From NCBI RefSeq assembly GCF_039941015.1, contig NZ_JBDVFI010000067.1: a stretch of 64,000 nt of DNA. One strand, written 5' to 3'. Each line of letters begins with the position of its first letter. Position 1 is the first letter of the stretch. The notes below the pieces were generated by a model. That model searched no databases, had not been told where the DNA came from, and saw only the letters and a list, made by a program, of their open reading frames with translations. The stretch is from Sedimentitalea sp039941015 (GTDB lineage Bacteria; Pseudomonadota; Alphaproteobacteria; Rhodobacterales; Rhodobacteraceae). The position numbers and the translations under genes were made by a program. Of the stretch, positions 59,151 through 64,000 are shown one piece after another.

Positions 59151-62100
59151 TCAGACGAACAGAAAATCGTCACTTGAGAAATCGGCGGCCACAAGCGTAT
59201 CGTCGTTGTCGTGTACGATCACGCTGTCGGTGCCATAGTGGATACGCACATGCCCTGACGCCATGTCCACAATGCTCAGATCGTCAAAGTCAAATCCTGT
59301 GAGTTCGATCAGATCGGAACCGAGGTCAAAGTCGCGTACACGGTCGATAAAGGCATCGACGATCAGGCTGAAGGTATCATTGCCACCCTGACCGAACAGA
59401 TGGTCACGTCCATCGCCATCAATCAGCGTATCACCACCGCCACCGCCGCGCAGGGTGTCGTTCCCGGCATCGCCGCTCAGGGTGTCCTGCCCGCCATTGC
59501 CGCGCATGTTGTCGTTGCCGTCACCACCCGCCATCAGATCGTGACCCTGCAGCCCGCGCATCGCGTCATTGCCATCCATGCCGCGCAGCAGATTGTCGTC
59601 TGCCGAGCCGCGAATGTCGTCTGCAAGTTCGGTTCCATAGAGATTTTCGAAGTTCGCCATCGTTTCGACCTGCCCACCAGGACCTATTGCAGTTCCCGCG
59701 CCGAGATTTAAGCTGATGCCGCTTTGGTTAACGTCGCTCCAGTCGATGAGGTCGATGCCTGCGCCACCATCATAGGAATCCACACCGACGGATGTCCCCA
59801 CTCTGACAAGGTCGTTTCCGGCGCCCGCGTCGATGAAATTGGTTCCTGCACCTTCAATGATGATATCCCGCTGGTTTGTGCCGATGAAGTTTTCAAACCC
59901 GAACATCACTTCGGACTGGGCACCCGCGCTGGCGGTGCCGCCGGACAGATCATAAGTTCCGTTGGCCTGCGTCGACCCTGACCAGTCGATGGTGTCGATC
60001 CCGAAGCCGCCAGTGAAACTGTCGACACCGATGGTTGTGTGAACCTCGACAGTATCATTGCCGGACCCGGCGTTGATTACGTTGGTACCTGCGCCTTCGA
60101 TGATGATGTCACGCTGGTTCGTTCCGATAAAATTCTCGAACCCGAACATCGTTTCTGTGTTCGCCCCGGAGGTCGCGGAGCCTCCAGAGATATCATAGAC
60201 GCCGTTTGCCTGCGAAGACCCGGACCAGTCGATGGTGTCGGTGCCGAAACCGCCGTTAAAGCTGTCAACGCCGATGGCGGTATTGACCTCGACCGTATCG
60301 TTGCCGCCGCCTGCATGGATCACGTTGGTTCCCGGACCCTCGATGATGATGTCGCGCTGGTTGGTCCCGATGAAGTTCTCGAAACCGAACATCGTTTCCT
60401 GATTGCGACCCGATGTGGCGGTACCGCCAGAGATGTCATAGACGCCGTTTGCCTGTGACGATCCGGACCAATCGATGGTGTCGATCCCGAACCCGCCGGT
60501 AAAGCTGTCGACGCCGATCACGGTGGTGACTTCGACCGTGTCATTGCCGCTTCCGGCGTGGATCACGTTAGGGCCGTTGCCTTCGATGATCGTGTCTGCC
60601 TGATTGGTCCCGATAAAGTTTTCGAACCCTTCCATGACTTCGGTATTGGCACCAGAACTGGCCTGGCCGAGTACAAAATTGTAGACGCCGTTGACCTGTG
60701 AAGACCCAGACCAGTCGATGGTGTCATTGCCGAATCCGCCGCGAAAGATGTCGCTGCCGATACCGGTGGTGACCATAACAATGTCGTCGCCGCCGCGCGC
60801 ATGGATGTCATTGATCGCACCGCTTTCGATGATCACGTCATCATTTTCGGTGCCAAGAATGTTCTCGAAACCGTCCATGACTTCGGTATTGCCAACTGAA
60901 TCCGTGGCAAGCCCGGTTGCCAAATTGAACGTTGCACCGTTTTCATTGACCGCTGACCAGTCGATGGTGTCCCGGCCCGACCCGCCGTGAAAGGCGTCGG
61001 CGGCGATGGCGGTGGTCACGATCACGGTATCGTCGCCATCGTAGCCATCGATATCGTTGGTTGCCCCGCTTTCGATGATGGTATCGCCATAGGCCGTTCC
61101 GATGATGTTGGCAAAGCTGCTCATGACCTCGCTGTTGCCATTGCTGTCACGGGCCTCGTTTCCGGCAAGATCAAAGGTGGCCGTGGTTTCGCCGCTTTGG
61201 GTCCAGCTGATGGTGTCGCGGCCCGCGCCACCATAAAAGGCATCGCCCCCGATGGCGGAGTATACCTGAACCGTGTCGTTGCCTTCGCCGCCATAGTAGC
61301 GGTCATTGCCGCCCGCAGTTGTGTCACGCAGGATATCGTTGCCACGCATGCCATAAATGTCGTTGGCACCGGTCCCATCAAAGATGATATCCTGATGATC
61401 GCCGCCATAAACGTCCTGAATGCTCGACATTGTAACACCCACACCATCGATGATGCCCTGGCCGATCTGCAGATTGATGATCGAGGCCGCATCCACCGCC
61501 GCCACGTTGATCGTGTCGGACCCGGCCCCACCGGCGAAGTTGGTGCTGTGACCGGCAACCCCGGCATAGTCTGAGAACTCATTGGTAAAGATGAACAGAT
61601 CGTCGTTGGTGATCGACGATCCATGGGTGCGCAGATCAAGGTCGTTGATGACGATGGGGGACGTGATCGCGTTGTCGTCATCCCGCACTTCCACACGCCA
61701 GACACCTGCGCTCATCTCGCCCCGGAAGCCTGTCGCACCAAACCGCCATTCACCGCTGTAATTCTGCGTGTCGCCGGTGTCGGCGATCAGTTGAATCCGG
61801 GTGCCTTGAGGAGAGGTCAGATAGACTTCGAGATCTGCAAGGTCTGCGGCTGAAACGATTTCAACCTCAAGCGAGACATGCTCGATCCGGATGTTGGTCG
61901 CCTCGTTGATGTTGAAAAAATTTGACCCGCCGGATGCCGAACCGTTGGCAATGGTGACATTCCCGTTCAACCCATCCTCGAACGTCGAAACATCATTCGC
62001 GCTGGTCGACGTGCTGGTCCATGTTTCTGCCAGTCTGACGGCCGCCTTGGCGTCAACCAGACCGAAGCCGTAGTCATTGCTGACATGCAAGCCACCGCCG

Positions 62101-63101
62101 TTCCAGTTGTTCGCATCGTTCCAGCGCCAGCTAGCGGCACCGGCGGTACCCTGTTCAAAACCTTGCGCCGCCGCGCCGACATCGCTGCCCACATGGCGCG
62201 CGGTATAGGAAAGGATCTCCTGGACATCCCGCCAGCCGAGATTGGGGTTTGCTTCGAGCATCAGGGCAACGACACCAGCGACCTGCGGGGCGGCTGCAGA
62301 CGTGCCGCCGAATGTGTTGGTATAGTCGGAGTTGGTATACCCTGCGGTCCCAGTGTTGTCGGTCGTGGAAATCGCGGCGTTGTTGTTGGTATCATCGGCA
62401 AAGGCCGACACCAGAACATTTGCGCCCGGTGTCGAAAAATCCGTAACCTGCCCGTCTTGACGCACGGCGGCTACCGAAATCGTCCCGTGATGCGAATCGA
62501 TGGCTTCGGCGGTGCCTTCCTCGCGGAGCGCGCCATTGGCTGCTGAACGGCTGTTGCCGGACGATTTGACCAGCACAGTTCCTAGGTCCACACCACCAAC
62601 TGTGCGACCATTGGCCAGAGCGTTTTCAACGGCAGTGATCAACCCGTCGCGATCTTGGAATACGCCGGAACCTTCACCATAGCTCATGCTGACCACGTCG
62701 TGGTTGGCCGTTACGGCCAGATTGATGGCATCTTCGATCTCGTCGCGCGACCAGTCGGTCTTGTAGCCGATCAGATCTGCGCCAAAGGCCACGCCAACGG
62801 TGCCCTCGCCATCGACTGCTGCGCCGATGATACCCATGACCGGCGTGCCGTGGTTGTCCGGTTCATTTGGATCGGGCAGGGCGATTGCGTCGCCATTCTC
62901 GAAATCCCAGTCGAGATCGGTGCGGTAGTTGTCAAAATCTGGGTGGTTATAATCAAATCCCCGGTCAATGACCGCGACCCGGACGCCCGAGCCGTCATAA
63001 TCATCCCAGACATCGACGAGATTGAGATCGAATTGTCCGGGGGTGTTGTTCTGCAGATGCCACTGGTTTGCGAAGCGGGGGTCGTTGGGAATAAAGGCCA
63101 T
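59151..63101 (-). CDS. Secreted subtilisin-like protease with P domain and RTX-like repeats
   Basis: 1316 residues. The S8 catalytic triad is present: Asp46 (VAVIDRGFD), His84 (DNHGTPVMG) and Ser268 (GGTSAAAPQ), with Asn183 for the oxyanion hole. A proprotein-convertase P domain follows (about 400-495). Seven 81-residue tandem repeats and then canonical nonapeptide-type GGxGxD motifs (GGDGNDNMRGNGGQDTLSGD) occupy the rest, ending in an acidic, Phe-rich tail. There is no signal peptide, so type I secretion by C-terminal signal is expected; no transporter gene is in the window. The ATG with GGA upstream is preferred over a TTG four codons earlier. Confidence 0.93.
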   Translation of the reverse strand: MAFIPNDPRFANQWHLQNNTPGQFDLNLVDVWDDYDGSGVRVAVIDRGFDYNHPDFDNYRTDLDWDFENGDAIALPDPNEPDNHGTPVMGIIGAAVDGEGTVGVAFGADLIGYKTDWSRDEIEDAINLAVTANHDVVSMSYGEGSGVFQDRDGLITAVENALANGRTVGGVDLGTVLVKSSGNSRSAANGALREEGTAEAIDSHHGTISVAAVRQDGQVTDFSTPGANVLVSAFADDTNNNAAISTTDNTGTAGYTNSDYTNTFGGTSAAAPQVAGVVALMLEANPNLGWRDVQEILSYTARHVGSDVGAAAQGFEQGTAGAASWRWNDANNWNGGGLHVSNDYGFGLVDAKAAVRLAETWTSTSTSANDVSTFEDGLNGNVTIANGSASGGSNFFNINEATNIRIEHVSLEVEIVSAADLADLEVYLTSPQGTRIQLIADTGDTQNYSGEWRFGATGFRGEMSAGVWRVEVRDDDNAITSPIVINDLDLRTHGSSITNDDLFIFTNEFSDYAGVAGHSTNFAGGAGSDTINVAAVDAASIINLQIGQGIIDGVGVTMSSIQDVYGGDHQDIIFDGTGANDIYGMRGNDILRDTTAGGNDRYYGGEGNDTVQVYSAIGGDAFYGGAGRDTISWTQSGETTATFDLAGNEARDSNGNSEVMSSFANIIGTAYGDTIIESGATNDIDGYDGDDTVIVTTAIAADAFHGGSGRDTIDWSAVNENGATFNLATGLATDSVGNTEVMDGFENILGTENDDVIIESGAINDIHARGGDDIVMVTTGIGSDIFRGGFGNDTIDWSGSSQVNGVYNFVLGQASSGANTEVMEGFENFIGTNQADTIIEGNGPNVIHAGSGNDTVEVTTVIGVDSFTGGFGIDTIDWSGSSQANGVYDISGGTATSGRNQETMFGFENFIGTNQRDIIIEGPGTNVIHAGGGNDTVEVNTAIGVDSFNGGFGTDTIDWSGSSQANGVYDISGGSATSGANTETMFGFENFIGTNQRDIIIEGAGTNVINAGSGNDTVEVHTTIGVDSFTGGFGIDTIDWSGSTQANGTYDLSGGTASAGAQSEVMFGFENFIGTNQRDIIIEGAGTNFIDAGAGNDLVRVGTSVGVDSYDGGAGIDLIDWSDVNQSGISLNLGAGTAIGPGGQVETMANFENLYGTELADDIRGSADDNLLRGMDGNDAMRGLQGHDLMAGGDGNDNMRGNGGQDTLSGDAGNDTLRGGGGGDTLIDGDGRDHLFGQGGNDTFSLIVDAFIDRVRDFDLGSDLIELTGFDFDDLSIVDMASGHVRIHYGTDSVIVHDNDDTLVAADFSSDDFLFV
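59600..61310 (-). repeat. Seven tandem repeats of about 243 bp inside the protease gene
   Basis: The repeated 81-residue unit contains GNDTVEV, GGFGxDTIDWSGSSQ, ETMFGFENFIGTNQRD and IIIEGxGTN. The phrase encoding FENFIGT recurs at a 242-243-base spacing (near 59879, 60121, 60363, 60606 and 60849). Units four to six are the most alike; the outer ones (near 59645 and 61100) are diverged. Boundaries are approximate. Confidence 0.85.
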
Positions 63102-63326
63102 GACGTTTTCCAATCAAATTTATCTATTGCGAACGCCACAGAACTGGCCCGCTAATCGGCAGGCCCTGCGGCTCACACTCGCTTAGCGGGTGTCCGTAGG
63201 TGAAACCGTCAATGTTGCGTCAATCTGTGCAACCGGCGGCTGAGGGTTACCTATGAAATGCAGCCGTTTCCCGTATAGTCAGGTTATCCTCTATTGATGG
63301 ACATTGGCTGTTTAGGAGATTTTGAT

Positions 63327-63875
63327 ATGGCACCGCGTTATTCAGTGTTTGGAAACAATCCGATCGAACTCAAGACGCGCAAGGCGTTGCGGGTGATGGG
63401 CAGGCTGATCGAAGGGTGGAGCATTGATCCCGACAGCCGTCCCGCAGGCGCACGGACCGAGCTGGACGGGCGGCTTATCGTCTTTCCCCGCGCCGCGTTG
63501 CAAAAAACGTTGGAGGGGCTGCCGGATGCGGACCGGCTGACTGAAGACGACTATGAATTGCGCGACAACATCGCCGAAATCGAACTGTTACTGCGCCGCC
63601 CCGACCGGTTCTCGATCGTATTGCCCGAACCCGAGGCTATCGAGTTCCAGCATCGCGCGCTGCAACAGGATCTCTGGCCGACGGTTACCCTGCCGATGGT
63701 CTATGGGGATATTCCTTGGGACACGGCCAGCCAGGATTGGGCGGTTCATGTCGAAATCGCTGAAATGCGGGACGACGATCCGGCCGGGTACATGGTTCAA
63801 TTGTCAGGCGAGAACCCGCTGGATGAATTCCTGCGTCCTTATCTGGCGGGCTATTGTTGCACGCAATGCAGTTGA
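63327..63875 (+). CDS. Hypothetical protein
   Basis: 182 residues, no signal peptide or membrane segment. AGGAGA eight bases before the ATG decides the start. The sequence is rich in charged residues with ARTELDGRLIVFPRAALQ, LTEDDYELRDNIAEIELLLRR and VLPEPEAIEFQHRALQQDLW; the end (GYCCTQCS) carries a Cys cluster that could bind metal or form disulfides. I recognise no family. Divergent from the protease gene with about 225 bases between. The last 125 bases of the window hold nothing I can support. Confidence 0.7.
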   Translation: MAPRYSVFGNNPIELKTRKALRVMGRLIEGWSIDPDSRPAGARTELDGRLIVFPRAALQKTLEGLPDADRLTEDDYELRDNIAEIELLLRRPDRFSIVLPEPEAIEFQHRALQQDLWPTVTLPMVYGDIPWDTASQDWAVHVEIAEMRDDDPAGYMVQLSGENPLDEFLRPYLAGYCCTQCS

Positions 63876-64000
63876 AGCCCCGCGGCACCCGCCGCTCCTT
63901 CGGCCATCCAGCGGCGTTGCGTTGCATTCCGGACCGGAAAACACGAAAGATACCAGGCACATATCGACTGGTCGCTCGGTTTGGCTTCACCTGACCAGTT

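Noticed and set aside
59400..61574. Forward-strand frames opposite the protease repeats
   Set aside because: They repeat with the same 243-base period and are shadows of the RTX-like units.

Overview
The window looks like core chromosome of an alphaproteobacterium of the Rhodobacteraceae (Roseobacter lineage). Evidence read from the sequence: high-GC, densely packed genes; a dnaG-rpoD pair; a tRNA-His with A73 and no G-1; a GTTC-N7-GTTC LexA box in front of an mmcB-like gene; clustered GANTC (CcrM) sites upstream of rpoD; and gene types common in this family (tetrameric sarcosine oxidase, dimethylglycine-dehydrogenase-like flavoproteins, KpsC/KpsS, Hint-domain and RTX proteins). I see no insertion sequence, prophage, CRISPR array or rRNA operon. 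Genus is not resolved.

Layout. 1-9.5 kb: 5'-part of homoserine dehydrogenase (cut by the window edge), a small lipoprotein, a TetR regulator with a perfect palindromic operator, pirin, a 3-hydroxyisobutyrate-dehydrogenase-like enzyme, a three-gene TadE/TadG-like cluster and glutamate dehydrogenase. 9.7-14.8 kb: soxBDAG sarcosine oxidase operon. 14.9-19.3 kb: a small secreted protein, dnaG, rpoD and a clear terminator. 19.4-20.8 kb: three tandem paralogous small secreted proteins of unknown function. 20.8-30.5 kb: yjbQ-like gene, then nrdR-ribD, a reverse-strand capsule cassette (kpsC, Wza/KpsD-like gene, kpsS), then ribE-ribB-ribH-nusB. The capsule genes split what is otherwise a classic riboflavin/nusB operon.

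30.6-38 kb: small regulators and enzymes (SRPBCC/ArsR pair, SOS-boxed mmcB, GNAT, tRNA-His, LysR/SDR divergent pair) and the tightly overlapping alr-mlaE-mlaF unit. 38-46 kb: dnaB, pyrE, pyrC, an SRPBCC-like gene, a glycosyltransferase-like gene, and HMG-CoA reductase preceded by a 16-codon upstream ORF. 46-53 kb: an apparently inactive Hint-domain protein, a MobA-like nucleotidyltransferase and two divergent dimethylglycine-dehydrogenase-like genes, which with soxBDAG suggest catabolism of glycine betaine and other methylated amines. 53-59 kb: CNNM/CorC protein, xerD, a conserved periplasmic protein, a 49-aa membrane protein, aroK and aroB. 59-64 kb: a 1.3-kresidue secreted subtilase with P domain and RTX-like tandem repeats, then a hypothetical gene.

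The strongest unexplained signal is a family of five short intergenic elements sharing GGAGTATTT-N4/5-AAAGATGAA, three of them preceded by a GGGGC-GCT-GCCCC hairpin. They lie at gene ends across the window, in both orientations. The tandem trio of secreted proteins and the capsule cassette inside the rib operon are the next most interesting.
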